This document shows positions 1-8,372 of a stretch of 64,000 nucleotides of DNA, piece after piece. Position numbers and translations under genes: made by a program. Below the pieces are notes generated by a model. It ran no database searches and was not told the origin of the DNA. It saw only the letters and a list, made by a program, of their open reading frames with translations. Source of the stretch: Bacteroides oleiciplenus YIT 12058 (GTDB taxonomy: Bacteria; Bacteroidota; Bacteroidia; Bacteroidales; Bacteroidaceae). The stretch covers positions 1-64,000 of the forward strand of contig NZ_JH992940.1 in assembly GCF_000315485.1 (NCBI RefSeq), read 5' to 3'. Position 1 is the first letter of the stretch. Every line of letters starts with the position of its first letter.

Positions 1-28
1 TTTGTTTCCGTATTTAGGAGAATCTGAA

Positions 29-508
29 TTAAGATTTAATAGTTTCCCATTTTTTCCCATAATACTCAATCATTAGTTCTGGAGTAATAACCTTGTCACA
101 ACGCTCATTTACATTTAAATCTCCACGTGTTTCAATCCAAGGCATCTCATTGTGGGACAATCGTTCTAATTCAGCACCGCTATATTTAAGATAATTCTCC
201 AATATAAAGTCAATGAATTCAGCGTCTTCTGATGATAAACTCACATTGTGATTCATGCAATCATCAATATTGATTTCTGAATAGAGATATTTTGTAGAAT
301 TAAATCGATTGTAGATTTCTCGATTTACCGGACCATGAATCCATGCTTCAAACTCGCCGTCAAACATAGGTTTTTTATTGATACCATAAGACCATGCTTG
401 AACATAATACAATAACTTCTGCAACTTTAAATTTATTAAAGACGCAAATCTATCTTCCGATTTTACTCGTAAGATAATGTAGTCTGTTATATCGTGTATT
501 GAGTTCAT
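29..508 (-). CDS. Panacea/SocA-domain (DUF4065) antitoxin-like protein
   Basis: This 159-residue cytosolic protein has the layout of the SocA/GepA-like 'Panacea' domain: an N-terminal helix with 'LKLQKLLYYVQAWSYG', then 'FEAWIHGPV', and a helical C-terminus with a conserved Trp. Panacea proteins are usually antitoxins encoded beside a variable toxin, and some help proteases deliver substrates. No toxin gene lies on its right side, so the partner, if any, is beyond the left edge. A TAACTTTG promoter box on the minus strand at 537-544 sits 29 bases before the ATG. The gene is more A+T-rich than the transposon core and is probably cargo. Function is inferred from the domain alone. Confidence 0.7.
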   Translation of the reverse strand: MNSIHDITDYIILRVKSEDRFASLINLKLQKLLYYVQAWSYGINKKPMFDGEFEAWIHGPVNREIYNRFNSTKYLYSEINIDDCMNHNVSLSSEDAEFIDFILENYLKYSGAELERLSHNEMPWIETRGDLNVNERCDKVITPELMIEYYGKKWETIKS

Positions 509-611
509 CTGAATTATGACTATATCAATTTCAATGCAAAGTTAATATCTTTTTCTAATATAACAAAATAATGAATTGAATTGATGTGATTTATTCTAAT
601 GAATTTGTTTT

Positions 612-1217
612 TTATCTCCTCATACGATCCAACTCATCATCGCGCAGCATCCTCTCGTTCAATTTCTCCTGCATTCTGTCAAGGAAGTAGGTGCGGCTTT
701 CGTTCTTCCGGCGTTTGATATCGGTGTAGAAACGGTAGCAGTCCTTCGACTCAACCCCGAATATCTTGTAAAGGAGCGGGGCAAGCTGTTTGAGCGGCAT
801 GTTGCCGTTGTTGATGCAGCCCATCTCGTCGATGCCGTAGATAAGTTCCACGAGGTCGATGGCATTGCCCGTCCATTGCAGGAGGCTGGTGGCGGTTTCT
901 GTTGTGTTGTTGGCGGATATCAGTGGCGGCACTTGGGGCGTGGCAAGGAATTTCTGCATCTTCCTCACGAAAGACAGGGCCTTGCTGACATAGGCGGCAA
1001 TCTCTCTCTTTTCTTCTGACAGGTTGCGCACGGGATGGTGCTGCAACTCGATTTCGATGTAGGCAAGCGCGATGACGGTAAGGTTCGCGTCCATGCTACC
1101 GTTACACAGTTCGATCACTTGGGTGGCAAAAGCCGTGTATGCCGTTTCCATATTGCAGTCACCGGCTTCGTTTATCAGGCGGAAAAAGTCGGTTTCCGCC
1201 AGCAAGAAATAATTCAT
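612..1217 (-). CDS. rteC: RteC-family regulator of element excision
   Basis: This 201-residue protein ends with the RteC-family signature: 'LLQWTGNAIDLVELIYGI', a short 'INNGNMPLKQLAPLLYKIFG' helix, then 'RFYTDIKRRKNESRTYFLDRM'. In CTnDOT, RteC is a winged-helix DNA-binding protein that activates the excision operon promoter upstream of xis2c after tetracycline exposure. The ATG at 1217 (MNYFLL) is preferred. An in-frame ATG at 1280 would add 21 basic residues of unconvincing sequence. The gene lies downstream of rteB, as in CTnDOT, but a RibD-like gene intervenes. Divergence from the prototype RteC cannot be measured here. Confidence 0.75.
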   Translation of the reverse strand: MNYFLLAETDFFRLINEAGDCNMETAYTAFATQVIELCNGSMDANLTVIALAYIEIELQHHPVRNLSEEKREIAAYVSKALSFVRKMQKFLATPQVPPLISANNTTETATSLLQWTGNAIDLVELIYGIDEMGCINNGNMPLKQLAPLLYKIFGVESKDCYRFYTDIKRRKNESRTYFLDRMQEKLNERMLRDDELDRMRR

Positions 1218-1455
1218 GGTTCTGTCAATTTTGAAAATTACACTTTGTTTTCTGCGTGCGCACATGAATATAATTGGCAAAAAACGCGGCAGAAAATAAA
1301 AAATCCAACACTCAATTTTACAAAGTACTGGATTTCAGAGGTATAAAATTCAATATTTTTTCACAAGGACAAATTATCTCCGACTTAAATTGTTTGTAAT
1401 CAGAACATTTATTCTATTCCTGAAAATAGAAATGTATGCTTGCCGCACATTTTGG

Positions 1456-1878
1456 CTATCTTGCTTTTTTATCAAGGATATAGATAATGCGACATACACC
1501 GTTGGAATAGCTTTTCAAGGAGGAAAGCGTCCAGTGTTGCTCTGGCAGAGCCGACTTAAAAAAATGTCGTCCGCTTCCGGATATGAAAGGAACGGTGTAT
1601 AGTATGATTTCATCCACAGCGTGCATACGCAGTAGTCCGTTTATATAATCTGCCGTATCCAGTGTGGCTTCCGCGAGGTAACGGATGTTTGTGCCGTCTT
1701 TTCTCCATTCGTGCAGCATTGAAATGGAATAGTCCGGTGTCACACGGTAAAGGGCTTTCTTCCTGATTTCATCAAGACCGCAACGGTCAAGGCACAAATC
1801 CTGATGTGCTTTATCATATAACTCTGAAGAAAGACATCCGTCCATCGTCAGTACGGCGAGAATCTGAACTTTACCCAT
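1456..1878 (-). CDS. RibD C-terminal / dihydrofolate-reductase-like domain protein
   Basis: The 140-residue protein begins 'MGKVQILAVLTMDGCLSS', the first strand of the RibD_C/DHFR fold, and contains 'YINGLLRMHAVDEIILYTVPFISGSGRHFF', the typical second nucleotide-binding half. The usual family length is about 170-190 residues, so this is a short version and may be degenerate. Proteins of this family reduce pteridine-like substrates with NAD(P)H, but no substrate can be assigned. It lies between rteB and rteC on the same strand, with a long nested stem-loop immediately upstream (1934-2054). The RibD-like fold is fairly sure; activity is not. Confidence 0.6.
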   Translation of the reverse strand: MGKVQILAVLTMDGCLSSELYDKAHQDLCLDRCGLDEIRKKALYRVTPDYSISMLHEWRKDGTNIRYLAEATLDTADYINGLLRMHAVDEIILYTVPFISGSGRHFFKSALPEQHWTLSSLKSYSNGVCRIIYILDKKAR

Positions 1879-1933
1879 AATCGTTTCCTTTCGTTAGGCA
1901 AGGGTAAAAAAGTAGCGTGCAATTCACACTACC

Positions 1934-2054
1934 TTCAAGCGATGGCTCTGGTAAAGCCTTTACGGAGAGTACGTGAATGCACGCTATGCGTAAGCATAGC
2001 ATAAGCATCACGCAATCGTCTCCGTAGTTCCAATTTACCAGATTTTCGCTTGAA
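1934..2054. other. Long nested stem-loop between rteB and the RibD-like gene
   Basis: Four nested inverted-repeat arms are visible: 1934-1942 with 2046-2054 (TTCAAGCGA/TCGCTTGAA), 1947-1955 with 2034-2042 (TCTGGTAAA/TTTACCAGA), 1961-1968 with 2019-2026 (TACGGAGA/TCTCCGTA), and 1983-1989 with 1994-2000 (GCTATGC/GCATAGC closing a GTAA loop). All arms are perfect. The element fills the gap downstream of rteB. It could be a structured RNA, a leader or attenuator of the RibD-like gene, or a single-strand DNA recombination or nicking site. An open frame of about 82 codons across it is judged spurious. Confidence 0.6.
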
Positions 2055-2157
2055 ACGCCTTGCGGTCTTATCCTATATGTTGGCGGCGAAAAGCTCCTGC
2101 CAATCGCCGTTTTTCTCAAATGTTATGCAAAGATAGCCAAATTCAGTGAATTACGGG

Positions 2158-3480
2158 CTATGATTGCTTGAATTTATATTTAAGTCCATACTCTTCAAGT
2201 TTGCTGTATAGTGTTGTCCTGCCTATGCCGAGCAGTTCTGCGGCGACACTCCGGTTGCCGTTTGCCTGTTTCAACGCACGCAATATCCGCTCCTTATCCT
2301 CCGCGTCATTGCGCAAGGCGAAGCTGACAGTAGAGGTCGGTTTCGTCACGGCAAGTTCCAGATGCTCTTTCATGACAACACCTTCCTGCGCCTGCAATAC
2401 AGCACCCATAACTTTCTGCCGAAGTTCCCGCACGTTGCCCGGCCATGCGTGTGTCAGCAACGCTTTACGTGCTTCGGAACTGAACCCGCTCACGCTACAC
2501 TCCAGCTCTCTGTTTGCCATATCACGGAAGAACTCTGCCAGCGGCATGATGTCTTCCTGACAGTCACGCAACGGAGGAACGGTTATCCCGAAGTCGTGCA
2601 GGCGGTACAGAAGATCCTGCCGAAAACGCTTTTCATTCACCGCTACTTCCAAATCTTCATTGGTAGCAGCGATGATGCGGACATTGAAATTCCGGTCTGC
2701 CTTGTCTCCGACCGGGCGATACCGCCTCTCCTGTATGGCGCGGAGCAACATCTGTTGGGTTTCCAACGCGAGGTTTCCTACCTCGTCCAGAAAAAGCGTG
2801 CCGCCTTCCGCCTCATGGAAATATCCTTTCTTGGCATTGTCCGCACCTGTAAACGCTCCCTTGACGTGTCCGAAGAAAGCCGACGGTGCAAGCTCTTTGG
2901 AGAGTGAACCGCAGTCCACCGCCACAAATGGCTTGCCTGCACGTTTGCTCTTGTCATGCAACAGATGGGCAATATGCTCCTTACCCGTGCCGTTCTCACC
3001 AAATATCATCACGCTCATGTCGGTGGCGGCTACCAGCCTTATCCGGTGCATGATTTTCTGAAAAGCGGAACCTTCACGGGCGAATACAGGCATACGGCGT
3101 TGTCCTGCCTGACGTTCTTTCAGTATGGAACGGATCAGGGGGACAAGTTTATCCTCCACAAGCTGTTTGGGAATATAGTCTATCGAGCCGAGTTTCATGC
3201 TTTCCACGGCGGTATTAACTTCGGCGTAGTCGGTCATAATGATGAAGGGCTGCATCTTTCCCTCCTTTCGCATCCAGCACAAAAGGTCTATGCCACTGCC
3301 GTCAGGCAGACGCAGGTCGGCAACCACGATATCATTATCTGTTGCCTGTTGCAGATGTTTCTTCGCGGTTGAGAGGTGGTAAGCCTTCATATTGCGGTAG
3401 CCCTCCCGTGACAGCATATTGCAGACATATTCGCAATACACGATGTTGTCTTCCACCACAATTATTTTTGTCTTATCCAT
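2158..3480 (-). CDS. rteB: RteB, NtrC-type sigma-54 response regulator
   Basis: This 440-residue cytosolic regulator has three parts. An N-terminal receiver carries the phospho-acceptor Asp55 in 'VADLRLPDG'. A central AAA+ domain has Walker A GENGTGKE (161-168), the sigma-54 contact GAFTGA (208-213) and Walker B 'LFLDEVGN' (229-236). A Fis-type HTH 'NRSVAAELLGIGRTTLYSKL' lies at the C-terminus. Its start overlaps the end of rteA by eight bases, so the two are translationally coupled. In CTnDOT, RteB is the partner of RteA and activates rteC after tetracycline induction. All key motifs are intact. Confidence 0.95.
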   Translation of the reverse strand: MDKTKIIVVEDNIVYCEYVCNMLSREGYRNMKAYHLSTAKKHLQQATDNDIVVADLRLPDGSGIDLLCWMRKEGKMQPFIIMTDYAEVNTAVESMKLGSIDYIPKQLVEDKLVPLIRSILKERQAGQRRMPVFAREGSAFQKIMHRIRLVAATDMSVMIFGENGTGKEHIAHLLHDKSKRAGKPFVAVDCGSLSKELAPSAFFGHVKGAFTGADNAKKGYFHEAEGGTLFLDEVGNLALETQQMLLRAIQERRYRPVGDKADRNFNVRIIAATNEDLEVAVNEKRFRQDLLYRLHDFGITVPPLRDCQEDIMPLAEFFRDMANRELECSVSGFSSEARKALLTHAWPGNVRELRQKVMGAVLQAQEGVVMKEHLELAVTKPTSTVSFALRNDAEDKERILRALKQANGNRSVAAELLGIGRTTLYSKLEEYGLKYKFKQS

Positions 3481-5791
3481 CTTCGTATTTTCTCCTTTCC
3501 TCTTCTGCCAACCGTATTATTTCCACTCCCTTATCCAGCACAGCAGTCACGGCATGGCTTAACGCTTCACCATCCGGGAGAGCATCGCCACGAAGCAATC
3601 CGTAAAGTACATTCAGCGGTTGGTCGGCACGGAGCACCTCCCACGAACTGCGCAGGTGGTGGATCAGGGAATCCAGCTTTTGCAGGTCTTTTTCTTTTGC
3701 TGCATCCCGTACCGCCTGCATTTCCTTTTCTGTTTCAGTTATCAACTTTTCCAGCATGACGGCTTCATTGCCATAGGACAATAAGGCGGAAAAGTCCGGT
3801 TTCCCGTCCGGTGTCGCTTTTATGGCACACCTGTCGGAAACCTCCATCAGTTCCGATATGGAGAACGGCTTGAACAGGCATCCGGCAAAGCCTTTTGCCA
3901 ATAGTTCCCCTTTGTTACAACTGCCCGAAGCGGTTGCCACAACCACCGGGATTGTTGGTGAATTGCCCACGTTGGACGAACGCAACAGTTCCAGCAATTC
4001 GAAACCGTTTATACCAGGCATATTCAAGTCTGTCAGCAACAGGCTGTATTCTTTCTGGCGTATCATTTCCATCAGTGCCGCAGCATCGGTGCAAGTGTCG
4101 CAGTGTATTCCTTCTTGGGAATACATCTCTTTCAGCATTAGAAGTAATACCTCATCATTGTCAATGGCGACAACATCATGGAATTTATTGTTATGATAAA
4201 CAGGTGTATTGCTTGTATATCCAAGCTGTTCTTCAGCTTCCTGCATAGAAATTTCAACTGTGAAACGACTGCCTTTCCCTTTCTTGCTGTCCAAACGGAT
4301 TGTTCCGCCAAGCATCGACACAATATTACGCATTATGGCAAGCCCAAGCCCGAAACCCTCCTTTGCAGCGGCATTTGATAGACGTTCAAACGCACCGAAC
4401 GCTTGTTTCTGTTCCTCTTCTGTCATGCCTGTACCTGTATCTTCAATGACCAGTGTCAGAACTCCATTATCATATTCAGTAATCAAAGAAACACCGCCTT
4501 CTTCTGTGAACTTGACAGCGTTTGACAGCAGGTTATTCCCGATTTGTATTATTCGCTCTTTGTCGGTCAATACAATGGCATCGTGTCCAGTCTTCACGGA
4601 CAAGGACAACCCTTTGTTCACGGCAACAGGCATGAACTCCGTTTCAAGTGTGTGCGTGATTGCAGAAATCCGGCAGGGTGACAGACGGGGCTGTTCCTTG
4701 CCGTTGTCCAGGCGGAAGAAGTCAAGCAAAGTGTTGAGCATATCCCGCATACGGTCGGAGGATTGCAGTATATTTTGGATATATTGCCCATTATTACCGC
4801 TATTGCATTCTTTCCGCAAAAGTTCGGTATAGCCGGTTATTGCCGTCAGTGGTGTACGCAACTCATGGGTAATAGTATATACCGCTTTCTTTCGGGAGGT
4901 TATGAGTATCTCATTTTGTTGCACGGACTGTTCCAATTGCTCGATCAAATCCGTTGTCTTGCGTTTGTATCGTTTAATGTTCTTTGCATCACGGTGTATG
5001 ATGATATAGGAAATGACCAACAGCAAAAGAACAAATCCCATCAAGCCGCCTATCTGCATAAATGATTTTTTACGCATGGCTGTTATCTCGCTTTCTCTAT
5101 TTTGTAAATCAGATTGCACCTTCTTTTCGATTTGGCAAATCAATCCTTGCAGTTGTCTGTTAAGTTCTGCATTACGGGCAGCAAGACTATCGGCTTGTTC
5201 TGACAATCGACGGCTCTGCGCATTCTGTTCGTTGACCATGTTTCTATTGGATGAACGGAGCGTAGTCGTTGTTGTCGTTGGCTTCGTTCCCTCTTTTTTG
5301 CCGAAGATGCTCAAGAAACCTTTTCGTTTTGGCTTTTTGGACTGTTCCTGCACACTTTTCTGCACAATAACCGGAATTTGATTGGCTATCTTCTTGTTAA
5401 TAGATTGTTGTTCATCCATTAACCGGACTATCTGGAACATCTGTCGTTCCTTATCCTCTAAAAGACTGCGCACACTATCGATGCGCTCTGCTGGATAGGT
5501 GGCCTTGAAACGGCAAAGCATACTGTCCATTGCCATACGCCGTGCATGGTAATGCTCGATATCTTTATCGTTCCATTCCAGTATTGTTTCACCCAATAGA
5601 GAAAATTTTATCATTTGAATATTGATATTGTTTATTTCTTTTCGGAGCTCGTCTATTTTTTTATTGCCAAGTTCTAATGCTTCTATCTCCTGCCATTCAT
5701 AGAGGCTATTATATGCCATACATCCGATAAGAATGGAGATAAGTATATATCCCAACTGTATTGCCTTATAGAAATTTCCTGACCGCTCCAT
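3473..5791 (-). CDS. rteA: RteA, hybrid sensor histidine kinase
   Basis: The 772-residue inner-membrane kinase has a TM helix near residues 10-27, a long periplasmic region rich in coiled coil and threonines, and a second TM near 245-265. The HisKA domain follows with the phospho-His in 'YTITHELRTPL' near residue 308, then the HATPase with 'GFGLGLAIMRN', a receiver with Asp in 'LLTDLNMPG' near 587, and an Hpt-like C-terminus with 'IHHLRSSW' near 708. It is therefore a full phosphorelay protein. Its ATG overlaps the tetQ stop codon (TAATG), so expression follows tetQ. It is the sensor partner of RteB; the ligand it senses is not evident from the sequence. Confidence 0.95.
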   Translation of the reverse strand: MERSGNFYKAIQLGYILISILIGCMAYNSLYEWQEIEALELGNKKIDELRKEINNINIQMIKFSLLGETILEWNDKDIEHYHARRMAMDSMLCRFKATYPAERIDSVRSLLEDKERQMFQIVRLMDEQQSINKKIANQIPVIVQKSVQEQSKKPKRKGFLSIFGKKEGTKPTTTTTTLRSSNRNMVNEQNAQSRRLSEQADSLAARNAELNRQLQGLICQIEKKVQSDLQNRESEITAMRKKSFMQIGGLMGFVLLLLVISYIIIHRDAKNIKRYKRKTTDLIEQLEQSVQQNEILITSRKKAVYTITHELRTPLTAITGYTELLRKECNSGNNGQYIQNILQSSDRMRDMLNTLLDFFRLDNGKEQPRLSPCRISAITHTLETEFMPVAVNKGLSLSVKTGHDAIVLTDKERIIQIGNNLLSNAVKFTEEGGVSLITEYDNGVLTLVIEDTGTGMTEEEQKQAFGAFERLSNAAAKEGFGLGLAIMRNIVSMLGGTIRLDSKKGKGSRFTVEISMQEAEEQLGYTSNTPVYHNNKFHDVVAIDNDEVLLLMLKEMYSQEGIHCDTCTDAAALMEMIRQKEYSLLLTDLNMPGINGFELLELLRSSNVGNSPTIPVVVATASGSCNKGELLAKGFAGCLFKPFSISELMEVSDRCAIKATPDGKPDFSALLSYGNEAVMLEKLITETEKEMQAVRDAAKEKDLQKLDSLIHHLRSSWEVLRADQPLNVLYGLLRGDALPDGEALSHAVTAVLDKGVEIIRLAEEERRKYEDG

Positions 5792-7716
5792 TATTTTGAT
5801 GACATTGATTTTTGGAACATGAATAAAAGTTTATCTTTTTCGTTCATGCGGATATTATCAGAATAACCGCCTTTTGTTATTTGATACCCGCATGGCTTAA
5901 CCATAAAAATGCCTAAGCCCTTAGTGTATGAACTTACTTCTGATGCATAGTCTTTACTTGTATTTAATGGAACTTTCCCTTTAATATGACACCACTCATT
6001 ATTGCAACTGATGTCTTCAATCTCAGACATCATTTTTTGCAAATCTGTAATAGCTTTGGAACTTGCCGCTTGGGGTATCTGCAACTCAAAATAGAGCATC
6101 GGTTCGAGAATGTCCACACCTGACTGTTGCAAGGCCAGCCTGAAGACATAAGGGGTCAGCTGTCTGAAATCAGCAGGTGTACTTACCGGGCTATAATACT
6201 CGGCTTGAGTAAAAGTTACTTTCAGATCAGTCACTTCCCATCCATGTAACCCGGATTGGCAAGACATACGAATCCCTTCAAAAACGGCATTTTGAAAAGA
6301 ATGGTTCAGATAACCATAGGAGATGTCACTTTCGATTTGCAACCCTGTCCCTAACGGTAAGGGTTCAAGAGTCAGCCCTATTGTGGCCCAATAAGGGTTG
6401 GGCGGCACTTCGATCTGAATAATCTTATTGACCTTTTTTACAGGTCGTTCTTTGTATATAGTCTTGATCTCATCAAAATGGACCTTTACGGAAAATCGTT
6501 CTTCCAGCAATGTCTGTATGATTTCCTTTTGGGTTAAACCATATAACGAGATTTCCAATTCATCACTATATGAGTTTATGGAAAAGGACAAAGACGGGTC
6601 TTCAATCCACAATGTATTCAGAGCGGATATCACCTTGCTTCTCTCTTCGAGCCTGTCTGGCCGGACGGAGGATTTGAGAGCGGGATGCTGATGCGATAAT
6701 CCTTGAATCAAACAAGGTTCAGCACCTAAATAATTTCCGATTCGAAAATCATCCATATCCTCTACAATCGCGATATCATTGGCGCCCACTTCATCAACAT
6801 TTATCTCTCTGCCCTGATTGATAGTTTTTAGATTTTTAATCTTGATGAATTTTTCCGAATCGTTGATTCTTACAACGTCTCGAAGTCTCAGACTTCCGTC
6901 AATTATTTTTAGAAAACTTCTTTTATGTCCTTTGGGGTCATGCTCTATCTTATAAAGATAAGATGAAAGTCTGTTTGAGACCGATGCCGGAGGAAGTATA
7001 AAAGAAGTGATGGCGTCCAACAACTCATTGATACCGATATTGAACATTGCTGATCCATGTAGCACCGGATAGACTTTGGCTTTTGCCACAAGAGCGATTA
7101 TCGTATTCCAATAATCAGCCGGTGAAATTTCGCTATCCGCCAAATATCGTTCTAATATATTGTCGTCATGGTTGCATACAAATTCTTTGTATTCTTCCTT
7201 TATATATGTTTGGGAGCAAACCGGATAAACCGATCCATCGACAACATTTTGCATAAACAGGACATCTTGAGACAGATTTGCTTTTATATCCAGATACAAA
7301 CGCTCCAAATTCACACCGGCTCGGTCAATCTTATTGATAAATATAATTGTCGGGATTTGCAGCTTCTGTAAAGTATTGAACAGCAACTTTGTCTGCGCTT
7401 GTATGCCTTCCTTTGCGGATAAGATGAGGACTGCTCCATCAAGCATTTTGAATGTCCGCTCCACTTCCGCAATAAAATCCATGTGTCCCGGAGTGTCAAT
7501 GATATTGCATTTCACACCATTCCAGATAATAGATGTCGTAGAAGCCCGAACAGTAATTCCTCTACGTTTCTCTATATCCATAGAGTCCGTTATGGTGTCA
7601 CCATTATCCACACAGCCGCACTTTTCCGTTGCTCCACTGGCAAACAGCAGATTCTCGGTTACGGAAGTTTTTCCTGCATCAATGTGAGCAAGAATTCCTA
7701 AATTTATAATATTCAT
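5791..7716 (-). CDS. tetQ: TetQ ribosomal protection protein (tetracycline resistance)
   Basis: This is a 641-residue EF-G-like GTPase that releases tetracycline from the ribosome. The G1 motif 'AHIDAGKT', G3 'DTPGHMD' and G4 'NKID' are intact, followed by EF-G-like domains and the TetQ C-terminus. The ATG at 7716 ([13 protein letters not shown]) gives the canonical length; an upstream in-frame start at 7764 adds 16 unlikely residues. It heads the tetQ-rteA-rteB operon. In this family, expression is raised by tetracycline through translational attenuation in the leader, so the drug induces both resistance and transfer. The protein appears complete. Confidence 0.97.
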   Translation of the reverse strand: MNIINLGILAHIDAGKTSVTENLLFASGATEKCGCVDNGDTITDSMDIEKRRGITVRASTTSIIWNGVKCNIIDTPGHMDFIAEVERTFKMLDGAVLILSAKEGIQAQTKLLFNTLQKLQIPTIIFINKIDRAGVNLERLYLDIKANLSQDVLFMQNVVDGSVYPVCSQTYIKEEYKEFVCNHDDNILERYLADSEISPADYWNTIIALVAKAKVYPVLHGSAMFNIGINELLDAITSFILPPASVSNRLSSYLYKIEHDPKGHKRSFLKIIDGSLRLRDVVRINDSEKFIKIKNLKTINQGREINVDEVGANDIAIVEDMDDFRIGNYLGAEPCLIQGLSHQHPALKSSVRPDRLEERSKVISALNTLWIEDPSLSFSINSYSDELEISLYGLTQKEIIQTLLEERFSVKVHFDEIKTIYKERPVKKVNKIIQIEVPPNPYWATIGLTLEPLPLGTGLQIESDISYGYLNHSFQNAVFEGIRMSCQSGLHGWEVTDLKVTFTQAEYYSPVSTPADFRQLTPYVFRLALQQSGVDILEPMLYFELQIPQAASSKAITDLQKMMSEIEDISCNNEWCHIKGKVPLNTSKDYASEVSSYTKGLGIFMVKPCGYQITKGGYSDNIRMNEKDKLLFMFQKSMSSK

Positions 7717-7881
7717 TTGGATTAAGCAATAATATACTACAATAGATGCATTGTCGAAACGCACCTTTTAATACCTCCTCGTAGCATATGAGAACTACAG
7801 GATTCCTAACTCGTATTAATATGTATATTATTACTGCCGCATAACGATTACAAAATTACACAAAAAAATATATCTAACAAA
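7717..7881 (-). promoter_or_regulatory. tetQ promoter and leader
   Basis: On the minus strand TTTG (7878-7881) and TAATTTTG (7851-7858) are 19 bases apart, matching the Bacteroides -33/-7 promoter pattern exactly. Transcription from near 7843 would give a leader of about 125 nucleotides before the tetQ ATG. This fits the known tetracycline-responsive leader of tetQ operons. The leader contains A+T-rich and short complementary stretches but I did not fold it. Confidence 0.75.
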
Positions 7882-8247
7882 AGTAGGAGGATTTTTTAAC
7901 TTTTTACCATAGACATTTTATTAGGGAAACGTAGGTTCAACTGGTAAGTACAAATAAGTAGAAATGTTTGAACAACACTGTTTTAGGAAGTTGAAAAATC
8001 AAGTTTCTCTCTCGGTATAGCGTTTATTTTGGCCAATATCTTCTTTAGTTTGGCATTTGAGTATTTCCCATTCGTGTTCTATTTAGCTCCTTATTATGAG
8101 TATGTAGCAAGTTGCTTATCAAATTCAGCCTCTTTGAGGGTCAAATATGGTTTTGCAAATGGTGACTGACAAGACATAAACAAGGTCAGCAGGATTTTTT
8201 ACATAAATGGACATGAATGTATATAACCTAAAATAAGAATAAATTTT
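7882..8247. other. Gene-free spacer upstream of the tetQ promoter
   Basis: This A+T-rich stretch has no convincing reading frame on either strand and no tRNA-like structure. It separates the tetQ operon from the excision operon and may contain remnants of an insertion, since its composition is lower in G+C than the genes on both sides. Confidence 0.5.
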
Positions 8248-8349
8248 AATAAGGGCTGCCCAAAAAGAAAAAAATGCAGTTGCCATCCTACAGATACTTG
8301 CAGAAAGGATAAAATTTACTTTTAGACCTTTTGGGATAGCCCTTATTAA
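8248..8349. repeat. MITE-like element with near-perfect terminal inverted repeats
   Basis: About 102 bp is bounded by long terminal inverted repeats. The left end reads TTAATAAGGGCTGCCCAAAAAG-like (about 8246-8267) and the right end is its complement (8328-8348), with only one or two differences. GGGCTxxCCCAAAAG ends are typical of some Bacteroidetes insertion sequences. There is no transposase, so this looks like a miniature non-autonomous element or IS remnant. It lies just downstream of the methylase/helicase stop codon and could also act as a transcription terminator. Confidence 0.55.
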
Positions 8350-8372
8350 TACTTCAGATAAAATTCCTAAGG

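Noticed and set aside
1934..2054. An integron attC site
   Set aside because: The nested arms resemble attC in size, but the terminal GTTRRRY and RYYYAAC boxes are missing and no integron integrase is present.
1871..2119. An 82-codon ORF between rteB and the RibD-like gene
   Set aside because: It crosses the stem-loop, has no protein-like pattern and is better explained as a by-product of the inverted repeats.
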